Assembly (NCBI RefSeq): GCF_015207375.1
Contig: NZ_JADEWY010000001.1
Coordinates: 62,001 to 126,000, forward strand
Length of the DNA: 64,000 bases
Direction of reading: 5' to 3'
From: Coleofasciculus sp. LEGE 07092
Lineage (GTDB): Bacteria > Cyanobacteriota > Cyanobacteriia > Cyanobacteriales > Coleofasciculaceae
The position numbers and the translations under genes are program-made. A model generated the notes under the pieces. It was given only the letters and a program-made list of their open reading frames with translations. It did no database searches and was not told the DNA's origin. Each line of letters begins with the position of its first letter. The first letter of the stretch is position 1. Positions 1 through 9,589 of this stretch are shown here, piece after piece.

Positions 1-2
1 TT

Positions 3-119
3 GCAAAAACGGCACAACCCTTTTTAAGCGATGAGTTAATCGTTGAACGTCTCACCCATGAACTTGAAGCAAGACTAGAGCAATTTAAGAATGATGTTAG
101 AATTGGCTGTTTTTTTTAA
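3..119 (+). CDS. 3' end of an unidentified protein (partial)
   Basis: An open frame enters from the left edge and stops at TAA (117-119), giving 38 residues that end in ELEARLEQF...IGCFF. The tail is charged and helix-like, with no recognisable domain, so no function can be assigned. It converges with the minus-strand glycosyltransferases that follow, which leaves open whether it belongs to the same glycan cluster. The frame could also be fortuitous, because only 117 bases are visible. Confidence 0.4.
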   Translation, partial: AKTAQPFLSDELIVERLTHELEARLEQFKNDVRIGCFF

Positions 120-181
120 CGAGCCAATGATGAGCTCAACCGTTAAGTTTAATTGTTCCTACCTACTTAAAGCTTTGATTC

Positions 182-1261
182 TTAATTTTCTGGAAAAATG
201 AGTTTTGCGATCGCTTCTGCGGTTCGTTGTTCTCGCCAAATCCAGTGATTATCCTGTCCCTTGTCGCGGATGTGAGTGACACCTTGGTCAATGAGAGAGC
301 CGATTTCGTCAAATGTTGAAAAGGTTGCACCAATTGGGATGGGGCAATTTACTTGATGGTTGATAACTGGATAGTCAGAGGCAATTATATAGCATCCACA
401 AGACCCAGCATCACTAATGACACCACTGGTTCGGTAGTAATAACGGTCTTTGTCATAGTGAATTACTAAAATATCGATTTTCCTTAAGACGTTAATATAA
501 TCATCTTCCTTCGTCGTGTCGTAGAGTTTTACTCCCAGTTTGTCTAAGTAATCAGGTTTTTGTCCAAAAGGAGTGCCAATGATTAGCTCGCATCTGTCTT
601 TATTTGAGGCGATGTAATCTTGTAATTTTTCAATCAGTTTGGATATGGGTTTATCCTGTCGGATCATGCCCACTACACCTATTTTAGTTTTGGCGGTTGT
701 TGTTAATCTTTCTCCTGGCATGAGCTTAGGAGTTGCTTCGCTGATGATTGGATGAGGGATGATTACTTTTGATGAATCAGGTAGTCTAAATTTTTCTGGA
801 ATCACATCATCATCGATTTCAAATAGAATAACTTTTAATTTACTGAAAAACCGCAAATATTTTTTTAAATAGAGTAAACCCCAAAATTTTATTCGGCTGT
901 TCATTGCAAATTGTTGATTGCCATGTAAGCTAATCAATACCTCTTTACCACATAATGCTAGTAAAGGCAAAACACTAAATAGATGCTGGTTATATATTTC
1001 AAATACAAAAATCATATCAATGTCTTTTAATTTAAAGGCTCTTACCCCCATAGAAATGTGGCGATACTCGCGTCGTAGCTGGAGTCCTATTGAGTAATTT
1101 TGAATTGATTGGGTAACTTTTTTTACTAAAGGTGGTATAGGAGTTTCGATAGACAAAAAACCGATAGTTTTGTTTTTAACGTATTGGTCAATTAGAAGAA
1201 GGTCTTTGAGTCCCGGATGCATTAATTGCATGAGCAAAATAAATGAATATATCTTAAACAT
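182..1261 (-). CDS. Glycosyltransferase-like protein of a surface-polysaccharide cluster
   Basis: A 359-residue protein resembling GT-B glycosyltransferases. The C-terminal half carries a Rossmann-like stretch (KIGVVGMIRQDKPISKL, about residues 194-210) and a donor-site-like segment around YYRTSGVISDAGSCGCYIIASDYP (about 275-300). The N-terminal half is more divergent. No signal peptide is clear; ATG codons at residues 11 and 14 are alternative starts. It lies 12 bases downstream of another glycosyltransferase on the same strand, which suggests co-transcription. The donor and acceptor sugars cannot be read from the sequence. It probably acts at the cytoplasmic face in exopolysaccharide assembly. 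Confidence 0.7.
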   Translation of the reverse strand: MFKIYSFILLMQLMHPGLKDLLLIDQYVKNKTIGFLSIETPIPPLVKKVTQSIQNYSIGLQLRREYRHISMGVRAFKLKDIDMIFVFEIYNQHLFSVLPLLALCGKEVLISLHGNQQFAMNSRIKFWGLLYLKKYLRFFSKLKVILFEIDDDVIPEKFRLPDSSKVIIPHPIISEATPKLMPGERLTTTAKTKIGVVGMIRQDKPISKLIEKLQDYIASNKDRCELIIGTPFGQKPDYLDKLGVKLYDTTKEDDYINVLRKIDILVIHYDKDRYYYRTSGVISDAGSCGCYIIASDYPVINHQVNCPIPIGATFSTFDEIGSLIDQGVTHIRDKGQDNHWIWREQRTAEAIAKLIFPEN

Positions 1262-1273
1262 TTATACATGATT

Positions 1274-2368
1274 TTAACTCAATTCTCTAAATACTTTTGC
1301 AATTTCCTCTACGACCACTCTCTGACTAAAATATTTCTCTGCAACAGTTCGTCCTTGTTTGCCGTATTCATCAGCTAATTCTCTATTTTTAAAAAACAGG
1401 ACAAGAGCTTCATACCAATCCGAGTTGTTCATCGCCTCTATCCCTAAGTTTCCTAAAGCAAGTACTTCTGCATTCATACCCACAGGAGAAACAATAACGG
1501 GTATACCACACGCCATATATTGAAGCATTTTGAAACTGCATTTTCCCTTAGTCCATTCGTTATCTGGCAAAGGCATTAGACCCACATCCATTTGTTTTAC
1601 GACGTCCGCTTCTGTAGCTGGAAACCAAGGGATATATCGGACTCTATCACTAGGTAAAGATTTAAAAAATGGTGGTTTATCCGCCATAATTAAAAGCTCT
1701 GATTCAGCAAATTTATTCATAAACTCCCGTAAGGGGGCTTCAATAGTTTTCAAGTATCTAAGATTTCCGGCGCTTCCAGTCCAACCAATCACAAACCGGG
1801 TTGATTTCTGTCTTACTTCTGTTAATTCGGGATGGAATCTTTCTGTGTCAATTGCTGTAGGGATTATGCGGATATCGCGGGCATAATCTGCAAACCAATC
1901 TGCTAAGTAACGGTTGCCAGCAATAACTACTTCAGCCAGCTTTGCGATTGAACTAATGGATTGAGATACACGTTTTGCGTATAACCTTTCCGAAGAGTAT
2001 TCTGAGGCACTTGCTAGCCAGATAGCATCATCTATGTCAAAAACTAAGGGTTTTTTGAGTAGGGGTTCAAGAAGACAACGCCCAGGAACTAATTCACGCC
2101 CTATCCAAGTAATTTGACTATTCCAGCTACCTAGAATTCCAGGTATCCGACTAGCTAACTTTGCCCCTATCATCATAGCCCTTAACGGTTTTTGGTATTG
2201 AGAAGCTAACCCTTTTCCAAAATCCGGGATCAATTTATTTTTATCGATGTTAGGAATATATTCCTGCACTTGAATCCCAATACTTTGCAAGGGGTTGATG
2301 TACTGACGCACACGAAAGCGAGTTGATGGTACTAGCTGACCAGAAGTGAGTGCTGCAACTTTAATCAT
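1274..2368 (-). CDS. Glycosyltransferase family 4-type protein
   Basis: A 364-residue GT-B glycosyltransferase. The N-terminal domain opens with AALTSGQLVPSTRFRVRQY. The second domain begins near FVIGWTGSAGNLRYLK (about 193-208). The nucleotide-sugar end motif is recognisable as KCSFKMLQYMACGIPVIVSPVGMNAEV (about 276-302), where the usual E-x7-E is replaced by a K/Q-rich version seen in many family members. It probably adds one sugar to a lipid-linked or secreted glycan. It sits 12 bases upstream of the preceding transferase and 119 bases downstream of hpsE, so the three may form one transcription unit. Confidence 0.8.
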   Translation of the reverse strand: MIKVAALTSGQLVPSTRFRVRQYINPLQSIGIQVQEYIPNIDKNKLIPDFGKGLASQYQKPLRAMMIGAKLASRIPGILGSWNSQITWIGRELVPGRCLLEPLLKKPLVFDIDDAIWLASASEYSSERLYAKRVSQSISSIAKLAEVVIAGNRYLADWFADYARDIRIIPTAIDTERFHPELTEVRQKSTRFVIGWTGSAGNLRYLKTIEAPLREFMNKFAESELLIMADKPPFFKSLPSDRVRYIPWFPATEADVVKQMDVGLMPLPDNEWTKGKCSFKMLQYMACGIPVIVSPVGMNAEVLALGNLGIEAMNNSDWYEALVLFFKNRELADEYGKQGRTVAEKYFSQRVVVEEIAKVFRELS

Positions 2369-2487
2369 TAACTTTTTTTTGATACGAAAAAACTTAAAAG
2401 ATCACCTATTTTGTACAAATAAACATGATTTTTAAACTGATTTTGTGGGAAGACAATTGAAACAGTTAAAAATAAGCATTGCGAATA

Positions 2488-3441
2488 TTATTTATAGAAA
2501 TTAAAATGACTCAATAAAATGCTAACAAGTAATTCCATCTCTCCCGCAACAACTATATCAGTTTTAAGGACGCTTCGATACTTAATGAAGTGACCGATAA
2601 TTTTCCGTATATCGTTTATCATATAAACGGGAATAATCAAGTTTTTTTGCCAAGGTTTGTAGGCGATCATCCGCGTCTGATACCGACTTAAACCAACTCC
2701 TCTGAAGAAACGGATTAAATAATCTTTCTCAAAACGAGATTGAGGAATTTTATGATAAATATGCATATCCTTATTGAACCAAAGTTCCCAACCATCATAA
2801 AAAAGATAAGATAACATCTCTACATCTTCACATTTTGTTGATAGAGAAGTTCCAGATACCCCACTAATACTCTGACGTTCGGGAACACTTTTTAGCCAAG
2901 CTTCCTTGCGAATAACGACTCCAGCTCCAGGCGGAAACAATTTCTTCCGTGTATTGTTATACCTTGTGTTGTAACAATACGTTTTCGTTCCTTCTAGAAT
3001 AGCAAAATACCGAGCAATTCTCTCAAATCCTGGCGGGGGTTCTACTTCAAATTTGCCATGGATTTGTCCTCCATAAGCCCCCGCTTGCGGATGAGATTGT
3101 CCAAAATGATAGGCTTGTTCCACCCAATTCGAGTCGGGTAAATTATCGTCATCCAGAAAACCAATTAAATACCCCTTGGCTTCTCGAATGGCACATCGCC
3201 TAGCAAATGCTAATCCTTGTTGAGGTTCAAAGTAATAATGAATGGGATAAGGTTCAGACCAGTTCCCTTGGTACTCCTTAACGACCTGAGCCGTATCGTC
3301 AGTGCTATTATTATCAACGATAATAATTTCCCAAGAAATATCCTCTGTCCCTTCCTGCGATCGCAACTTATCCAGAACCTCTGATAAACGATTCGCGCCG
3401 TTATAGGTACAAATCGCGACAGTAAAGTCGATCGCACTCAT
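2488..3441 (-). CDS. hpsE: HpsE-like family 2 glycosyltransferase (hormogonium polysaccharide)
   Basis: A GT-A family 2 transferase. It starts FTVAICTYNGANRLSEVL, has the nucleotide-binding IIVDNNSTDDTA about 35 residues later, and the metal-binding FLDDDNLPDSNWV near residue 115. The opening and the overall sequence resemble HpsE, a transferase in the hormogonium polysaccharide (hps) locus of Nostoc punctiforme. That similarity is recalled, not searched. The open frame extends to 3480, but the ATG at 3441 has an AGAGGA ribosome-binding site about 11 bases upstream and gives the usual short N-terminus, so I prefer it. Other hps genes (pseudopilins) are not visible here. Confidence 0.75.
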   Translation of the reverse strand: MSAIDFTVAICTYNGANRLSEVLDKLRSQEGTEDISWEIIIVDNNSTDDTAQVVKEYQGNWSEPYPIHYYFEPQQGLAFARRCAIREAKGYLIGFLDDDNLPDSNWVEQAYHFGQSHPQAGAYGGQIHGKFEVEPPPGFERIARYFAILEGTKTYCYNTRYNNTRKKLFPPGAGVVIRKEAWLKSVPERQSISGVSGTSLSTKCEDVEMLSYLFYDGWELWFNKDMHIYHKIPQSRFEKDYLIRFFRGVGLSRYQTRMIAYKPWQKNLIIPVYMINDIRKIIGHFIKYRSVLKTDIVVAGEMELLVSILLSHFNFYK

Positions 3442-3811
3442 GCCTTTCATCTTCCTCTGGGGAATAACTCTCCCACTCATTGAATCGTGAGCTGAAGTCG
3501 AGCGATCGCTCTCTCCTTAAATTCACGCCACTGGCTGATAACGAATACAGATACGAGATACTATGCCGTATCACTTCCTTGGGGTGAGGGCGCTAGACTT
3601 TTGTCAGTCAATCAGGGGTTTAACTATGAGTTTAACCTGTCTTTATAAGACTGTCACTCGGTATGCAAAAATTCCAGATATGCCTGAGTTATTTCCTTCA
3701 CCGCCAACTCGTAAATGGGATTTAAGCGTGCGATTTTTCCAAAAATGATAAGTTGGGGAGTCATTAGTAGAGACGTCCCATACTACGTCTCTACTTTGAT
3801 GAAAGAGAATC
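3442..3811. other. Intergenic spacer with one stem-loop
   Basis: About 370 bases between the hpsE-like gene and the DPM1-GtrA fusion, both on the minus strand. It holds a GCGATCGC site near 3503 and a perfect 10-base inverted repeat near 3767-3794. A 61-codon plus-strand frame (3563-3748) is open but resembles nothing and has no convincing ribosome-binding site. I see no gene here. The promoter of the hpsE-like gene presumably lies in the left part. Confidence 0.6.
3767..3794. repeat. Palindromic stem-loop (GTAGAGACGT / ACGTCTCTAC)
   Basis: A perfect 10-base inverted repeat with an 8-base loop, followed by no clear T run on either strand. The GTAGAGACG...CGTCTCTAC form is familiar as a dispersed intergenic repeat in filamentous cyanobacteria. 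It may also slow transcription just upstream of the DPM1-GtrA gene's stop side. Confidence 0.6.
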
Positions 3812-5011
3812 TCACCCCTGCACATCTGTCACTCGCCAGCTTAGTTTCAAGTTGAGCCAGAAGTTCCATAAGGTGACAGCCGCGATCGCAATCAAGTTGG
3901 CGACGTATCGGTTAATGCCAAAAACATTAAAGAGCAAATTCAACAGCAAAACATTCAGGACTAATCCAGCCAGACAGATTGTATTGAACTTTAGCAGGCG
4001 TTTCAAGCGCTGGCGTAGTCCTGGCTGCCTACGGGCAATATCTCCAAATGTCCAACAATCATTCCACAAGAAGTTGTTGATAATCGCTAACTCTGAGGCA
4101 ATGATTTTACTGCGAGTTAGCGGCAAACCTAGGGTGTTGGGGTCACTGAGCAGGTAAAGCATTCCCATATCCACTACGACACCTGTCAAACCCACGATAC
4201 CAAACCGGAGCAACCGCCCGATGTGTCCCAATGAGAGGCGCAAGCGAAGCAAGTGCTGTAAGTACTCCACATACTGCTTCCAAGTAACCTTACTCTCACC
4301 CTCAATACGCTCTTGAAAGACATAGCCCACTTCGCCAATCCAGGCTACTTTTCCCCGAGCGAGGACTTCAATAAGGATTTTGTACCCCAGAGGACTCAGA
4401 GGGCGACCCACCAGACATTCGCGGCGTACCATAAAATATCCACTCATAGGGTCAGAGACGCGACCAATCACCCCTGGCAGTAAAACTAACCCGACAAGTT
4501 GAGCACCACGGGATAAAAATCGGCGCACCACACTCCAGTCACTAACACCACCACCTTCTACATGGCGACTAGCGGCTGCCAAATCTGCCCCCCGCCGGAT
4601 TTCACCCCACAATTTTAATAGCAACTCTGGAGGGTGTTGGAGGTCGGCATCAATCACGCCCAATACCTCTCCCCGCGCTGCTTGCCAGCCGCGAATTACT
4701 GCGGTAGAGAGTCCCCGTTCCTCAACCCGCCGCATGACCCGTAGTTGAGGATAGTCGCACATGAGTTCCTGGGCGATTTTCCAAGTTCCATCGGGGCTGT
4801 TGTCATCTACTACAATCAGTTCGTATTCTCCCGGTATCTCGGCATCCAATAGCTGGCTGAGTTGCTGGACAATCTTGGGGATGTTCTGTGCCTCTTTGTA
4901 GGTGGGAATGACTAGGGAAAAACGGAGGGGAGGCTCATCGGTGGGTAAATTAGGAATGTCTAAAGTCCCTGAAGGAATGGGTAAAAGGGAATTCGGTTGA
5001 ATTAAACTCAT
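3812..5011 (-). CDS. Polyprenol-phosphate glycosyltransferase fused to a GtrA-like membrane domain
   Basis: A 399-residue two-domain protein. Residues about 30-265 are a DPM1-type family 2 glycosyltransferase with SLVIPTYKEAQNI, VVDDNSPDGTW, VIDADLQHPPELL and DPMSGYFMVRR. It is expected to move mannose or another hexose from a nucleotide donor to polyprenyl phosphate. Residues about 265-395 are a GtrA-like domain of four membrane spans (LLRFGIVGLTGVVVDMGMLYLL...NNFLWNDCWTF), thought to help flip lipid-linked sugar across the membrane. The neighbour, 9 bases downstream in the opposite reading sense of position (5021-6703), is a GT-C enzyme that would use such a donor on the outer face. The pair is a plausible make-flip-transfer unit. 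Confidence 0.88.
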   Translation of the reverse strand: MSLIQPNSLLPIPSGTLDIPNLPTDEPPLRFSLVIPTYKEAQNIPKIVQQLSQLLDAEIPGEYELIVVDDNSPDGTWKIAQELMCDYPQLRVMRRVEERGLSTAVIRGWQAARGEVLGVIDADLQHPPELLLKLWGEIRRGADLAAASRHVEGGGVSDWSVVRRFLSRGAQLVGLVLLPGVIGRVSDPMSGYFMVRRECLVGRPLSPLGYKILIEVLARGKVAWIGEVGYVFQERIEGESKVTWKQYVEYLQHLLRLRLSLGHIGRLLRFGIVGLTGVVVDMGMLYLLSDPNTLGLPLTRSKIIASELAIINNFLWNDCWTFGDIARRQPGLRQRLKRLLKFNTICLAGLVLNVLLLNLLFNVFGINRYVANLIAIAAVTLWNFWLNLKLSWRVTDVQG

Positions 5012-5020
5012 GGGCTTTTC

Positions 5021-6703
5021 CTAAGGGGTAGAAGCGGAACGCTTATAAAGGTAGGCGGTGAACTGGTCTAACTCCATCGTTCCCGACAGTTGCTGCTTTG
5101 CCTCTAACTGGAACTGAGGTTCTAGGATTTGCCGAACTTGCTCTCGTTCGCTGGGTGTAGCGGCAGAACCCCAGACGGGTCGAGCGCTATCTAGCCAGAG
5201 AATGCGCTGATACTGAGTAGGTTCAGATGCCAGGGTTTTTTCTAAAGCGGGTGCCAGTTGAGCCGATTTTTGAGCCAGTAACATTATGGGTAATTGGGGA
5301 GGAATGTAGTAAGCCAAACGCAGCACATGACCCCAAGCATTGGAGCTAATAGCGATTAAAGTCGGCGTTGTCGGTTCCTGCTGAAGGATGGCTGCCACTC
5401 GGTGAAACATCCAGCGAGGACGAGTGCTAAAGTCCGCGACGCTAATGCTCAAATACAACAGCAACAAAACAGCAGCGGCTGTAGGTCGCCATACTGATGT
5501 TGCTCGTTCGAGGCAAGCGGCAATCAGGAGCAGGCATCCGGGTAAAATAAAAATCATTGACCGTCCCCAACCAAAGCCGACGGTAAACTGACCTTTGACA
5601 ACATCTAAAGTTAACGCCACTAACAGGGGAAAAATTCCTAACAGCAGTGCTATGCCTAAAATTTGACGCCGATTCTGACGCCACAGATTAATACTACAGG
5701 CAACCAGTAGAGCGATCGCAGCGATACCGGCTACCGTTACACTTACAGGAGGTAAACGGCTAACCCAGTCCCCCACTACCAAATGAATACCTAGGGTTTG
5801 GGTTACACCTTCTACGTGCTTCAATGCCGTTTCAATTAAGCTATCAGACGCTCCAAACCTCTCGAAGTCAGCATTCCGCAGTTGCTGCCTAGTTCCCCAC
5901 AGTACCCAAGGAACCGTTAGCAATACTCCCGCACCAAAGCGCAGTCCATGTTGCCACCATCGCTGCCTGTCTAACCACAACACCAGGATGACTAAAGCCA
6001 GTAGAAAATAGGCATAGTAATAAAACGTTAGCAGCCCTGCTGCCACCGATCCAATAAAAATGAGACTCCAAAGAAGTCGAGTCATTTTGCTAGGAACCTC
6101 TGCCTCTTTGAGTCCCAGTTTTGGAGCATCAATTAGTTCTAGCAACGCCCAAGCACTCAGAATTACCCAAAGCACGAGCAGTCCGTACATCCGCACGTTT
6201 AACGAGTGGAACAGATAGTAGGCATTCGTTCCCAACAGGGCAGCGAGTAACAAGCCACCGCGATAGCCTAGCAGACGACGACCCAAACCAAACGCACTGC
6301 CAATGGTTCCAATACTCAATAAGGCTCCCAAACCGCGCATTGCTGCCTGTCCATTGCCGAAAAGCCGCAGCCACAAATGTTGACTCAGAAAAAATAGGGG
6401 GGGATGGGGTTCTCCAGCCAAACCCCTGAGCATATTTTGCACGGTGTCTAAAATATCGTCGATCCCCTTTTCAAGGGGTAAACTCAGCAACGGCGTGTAG
6501 TTGGCTAAGACGACGGGTGTATCTTGAGGAGTTTCATAGGCTGTTTTTTGACCGGTAATCAACAGAAGGGACAAAACTTCGTCGTACCAAAATTCCCGGC
6601 GACTTAAGTTAACAACTCTTAACAGAACTGCGATCGCAATCACAATCAACAGTACTGAAGAAAAGCGCAGGGATAGTTTCGAGATCGGGAAACTCCGGCT
6701 CAT
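5021..6703 (-). CDS. GT39-like membrane glycosyltransferase
   Basis: A 560-residue polytopic membrane protein with roughly ten hydrophobic spans. The first periplasmic loop contains RREFWYDEVLSLLL (about 33-46); an acidic residue at this place is typical of GT-C enzymes of the PMT/ArnT (GT39) type, which use polyprenyl-phosphate sugars. The motif PHPPLFFLSQHLWLRLFG (about 97-114) also fits that family. The C-terminal 100 residues are soluble. It is probably translated before the adjacent DPM1-GtrA fusion, which would supply its lipid-linked donor. The acceptor is unknown. Confidence 0.82.
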   Translation of the reverse strand: MSRSFPISKLSLRFSSVLLIVIAIAVLLRVVNLSRREFWYDEVLSLLLITGQKTAYETPQDTPVVLANYTPLLSLPLEKGIDDILDTVQNMLRGLAGEPHPPLFFLSQHLWLRLFGNGQAAMRGLGALLSIGTIGSAFGLGRRLLGYRGGLLLAALLGTNAYYLFHSLNVRMYGLLVLWVILSAWALLELIDAPKLGLKEAEVPSKMTRLLWSLIFIGSVAAGLLTFYYYAYFLLALVILVLWLDRQRWWQHGLRFGAGVLLTVPWVLWGTRQQLRNADFERFGASDSLIETALKHVEGVTQTLGIHLVVGDWVSRLPPVSVTVAGIAAIALLVACSINLWRQNRRQILGIALLLGIFPLLVALTLDVVKGQFTVGFGWGRSMIFILPGCLLLIAACLERATSVWRPTAAAVLLLLYLSISVADFSTRPRWMFHRVAAILQQEPTTPTLIAISSNAWGHVLRLAYYIPPQLPIMLLAQKSAQLAPALEKTLASEPTQYQRILWLDSARPVWGSAATPSEREQVRQILEPQFQLEAKQQLSGTMELDQFTAYLYKRSASTP

Positions 6704-6840
6704 GGGAAAGGCTTTAAAAGTTTCTTTGTCAGTTTAATCGATCGCTCGCAGAGAACTGGACAGAGCTACACCAATCTTGACAAAAACTATGTAGGGAGAG
6801 ATTTAGTTGGGTTCTGTCAAGATTTGGTATGGCAGTACAC

Positions 6841-8478
6841 TTAAGCTCCCTTATTTATCGAGGCTTCATAAATAGGATATTTGCCATACTCCCCTAATTT
6901 TAATAACTCAATTTGGAATTGTTGATTGCCACGATTAAATTTTCGTGTTTCCACACCTTCTTCAGGAGGTTGGCACTTACGATAGGGATAGCACACGTAA
7001 ATAAACTTTGGCTGCCCCTGTTCTATTAAAGCTGTACCTAATTTAACCAAATCCTGACTGTTTTCTGCTAAAAAGAATACCTTATTTTGGCTCAACCCAG
7101 GTTCTAAAGCCTGAGCCACAAATTGATGAGACATAGCAATTGTATTAACGGGCTGCTTTTGCAAGAATTGGATAGCAGGTAAAATCCCTTGGTGATTTTG
7201 CTGTAAGTAAACGGTTCCAGCATAGGTGTTTTTGTAAGTTACAAGAATCAACAACATAGACAGAACACCTAGAGTTCCATATTTTAAACTAGAGCGCTGA
7301 GTTTGCCAGATTAATTGCAACTCGTTAACACTCATCAAGACAACAATTGGAATGAGGATTAACAAGAATCTCGCTCCCCATTGCTTTCCACCAGCAATCA
7401 GACCCGCTGTACCAACTGGAACGATCACAGAGACACCCACAACAAAAACTAAACAGATGAGATAAATGAGGATGAGTCTTGGTGTTAATTTTACCGTTCT
7501 CATCACTAGAGCTAGCCCTAAATATAAAACCGGGAAAAAGGCAACTTGAAAATACTCAAAAAATGCATAACCTAATCCTTTAAAGTTTTCCCAAGCATCT
7601 TTTAATTTATCAATTAAGGATAAATCTTCGACGATTTGAATAGCATGAATTCCTAGAGGATGACTATAAATAACTTGATTAGATACAAAAAATAGTACAA
7701 CCGTTACAATTAGGCTAGCTAGAAAAATGAACTTATGGTTAGCCAAAAAAGTTAACTGATTTAAATGAAGGGGTTTGTCTGCCCAATTGAATTGAGGAGT
7801 ATTGGCTAAAGCTATACCAGCAACGATTACAAAGACAATTGCACTCAGACAAAGAAACTCAGGTCGCAACCAAACAGACAACCCAATTGAAACTCCACTG
7901 AATACAGCCTCTCTTTTTGATAAACCCTCTGACTGTTTGGGAATTAGCAGTAGCGATAGCCCATAGAACGAAAGTGCTACGGCTAAAGTGTGTTCCCAAT
8001 ACATGGCACTGTACATCGACAAGGGTGAAGCAAAGATGAGAATAAATAGAGCAAGTGATGTACTAATTGGGGAGAATTTTAAACGGCGACACGCGAAGAA
8101 AAAATTTAACCAAATTGCCCAGGTAGAAACCAGAGGAATGATATAAAGACCTCGGTAGCCAAAAAGGGCATGAAATGGTGCAGTAATCAAAGGAAATGTA
8201 TAAGGAAACGTTATGTAATGTCGATTTTCTAAGTGATAGACAAAGGGTTCTTCAAAAGGGTACAAGCCATTTTCCCAAAGGCTACGCACCCAACTTTGGG
8301 GAGGTGGAACTAAGTCAACTCGAAACTGACCACTACTCAACTGTTGGGCTAATAAGGCTTTCAGACCGGCATCACCACTAAAGAAAACTCCATCGGGAAT
8401 TTGCCCTTGTAAATATAAAGAAAATAAAACACCACACAAGATAACAATTAAAGGAAGGCTGTATGATTTGATTGTCAT
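6841..8478 (-). CDS. Polytopic membrane protein, probable GT-C glycosyltransferase
   Basis: A 545-residue protein with about ten to twelve membrane spans and a soluble C-terminal segment. An early loop has VFFSGDAGLKALLAQQL (about 31-47), with the acidic residue expected of GT-C enzymes, and WEHTLAVALSFYGLSLLLIP lies in mid-protein. It probably transfers a sugar from a polyprenyl donor outside the membrane. It starts 33 bases from, and divergent to, a plus-strand TTG; the true start of the plus-strand gtrB-like gene is 90 bases away. The shared spacer therefore likely holds both promoters. Assignment rests on topology and motif, not on a search. Confidence 0.7.
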   Translation of the reverse strand: MTIKSYSLPLIVILCGVLFSLYLQGQIPDGVFFSGDAGLKALLAQQLSSGQFRVDLVPPPQSWVRSLWENGLYPFEEPFVYHLENRHYITFPYTFPLITAPFHALFGYRGLYIIPLVSTWAIWLNFFFACRRLKFSPISTSLALFILIFASPLSMYSAMYWEHTLAVALSFYGLSLLLIPKQSEGLSKREAVFSGVSIGLSVWLRPEFLCLSAIVFVIVAGIALANTPQFNWADKPLHLNQLTFLANHKFIFLASLIVTVVLFFVSNQVIYSHPLGIHAIQIVEDLSLIDKLKDAWENFKGLGYAFFEYFQVAFFPVLYLGLALVMRTVKLTPRLILIYLICLVFVVGVSVIVPVGTAGLIAGGKQWGARFLLILIPIVVLMSVNELQLIWQTQRSSLKYGTLGVLSMLLILVTYKNTYAGTVYLQQNHQGILPAIQFLQKQPVNTIAMSHQFVAQALEPGLSQNKVFFLAENSQDLVKLGTALIEQGQPKFIYVCYPYRKCQPPEEGVETRKFNRGNQQFQIELLKLGEYGKYPIYEASINKGA

Positions 8479-8567
8479 GGTCTGGTGAAACGTTTTAAAA
8501 AGAAAACACCTTGAGGGAGTACCCTATCTCAGAAAGAGGATTAGTAACTCAATATAGACGTTTGACG

Positions 8568-9542
8568 ATGCCCATTGATTTAAATCCTGTAGAACTCTCG
8601 GTAGTTGTACCACTTTACAATGAGGAACTCAACATTGATTACCTGTTTGAGCGACTCCTTTCCGTGCTGGATGGAATGAACATCAGTTACGAGATTGTTT
8701 GTGTCAATGATGGCTCTAAAGACAACACACTACAGCGTTTAGTTGAATACCATCATCGTAACCCAGCGATTAAGGTCGTCAACTTGTCCCGCAACTTTGG
8801 CAAGGAAGTTGCCCTGACTGCTGGAATTGACTACGCTAGGGGGGCTGCTGTCATCCCTATTGATGCTGACCTCCAAGACCCGCCAGAATTAATCAAGGAA
8901 TTGGTGGCAAAATGGCGCGAAGGCTATGATGTGGTTTATGGTACAAGGCGATCGCGCCAAGGTGAAAGTTGGTTCAAACGCTGGACAGCGAACGCCTTCT
9001 ACCGCACTATCGGTCAGATGAGTCGCGTACCCATTCCCCGCGATACTGGTGACTTTCGCTTGCTAGACCGCCGTGTAGTGGAAGTCCTCAAGCAAATGCC
9101 AGAACGGACGCGGTTTATGAAGGGGATGTTTGCTTGGGTGGGTTTCAATCAAACGTCTATTCTCTTTGACCGGGAACCCCGCCTCAAAGGGGTGACGGCG
9201 TGGAACTATTGGAAGCTTTGGAATTTTGCGATTGATGGAATTACCTCCTTTAGCTTTGTCCCGCTGAAAATTTGGGGTTACGTTGGCATTATAATATCGT
9301 TATTTTCCTTAATTTATGCCACTTTTTTAGTCATTCGCACGCTGATTTCAGGGATTGATGTTCCTGGTTATGCCTCTATTATGGTGGCTGTTCTCTTTTT
9401 GGGAGGGATTCAGCTTCTAACTTTGGGTATTATTGGGGAATATTTGGGTCGTGTCTATGAGGAAGTTAAGGGACGACCTCTTTATTTAGTTCGAGATTAC
9501 TACGGTTTTGAGAAGAAGCAGCCGGCTGATGAGGAAACGTAA
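8568..9542 (+). CDS. GtrB-like polyprenyl-phosphate glycosyltransferase, copy 1
   Basis: A 324-residue family 2 transferase ([53 protein letters not shown]). Two C-terminal membrane spans follow (about residues 230-300) and the end is [27 protein letters not shown], a hallmark of the GtrB/ArnC group. It makes polyprenyl-phosphate hexose at the cytoplasmic face. The open frame runs back to a TTG at 8511, but the ATG at 8568 gives the usual N-terminus. A close paralogue lies at 10413-11378, with a TVP38/DedA-like gene between them. Confidence 0.88.
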   Translation: MPIDLNPVELSVVVPLYNEELNIDYLFERLLSVLDGMNISYEIVCVNDGSKDNTLQRLVEYHHRNPAIKVVNLSRNFGKEVALTAGIDYARGAAVIPIDADLQDPPELIKELVAKWREGYDVVYGTRRSRQGESWFKRWTANAFYRTIGQMSRVPIPRDTGDFRLLDRRVVEVLKQMPERTRFMKGMFAWVGFNQTSILFDREPRLKGVTAWNYWKLWNFAIDGITSFSFVPLKIWGYVGIIISLFSLIYATFLVIRTLISGIDVPGYASIMVAVLFLGGIQLLTLGIIGEYLGRVYEEVKGRPLYLVRDYYGFEKKQPADEET

Positions 9543-9589
9543 AACTCTACTTCCCCCATTCCCTATTTTAAAGCTAGGAGACTTGCTTA

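Noticed and set aside
3563-3748. 61-codon plus-strand frame in the hpsE spacer
   Set aside because: No ribosome-binding site, no recognisable domain, and overlapped by an equally long frame on the other strand.
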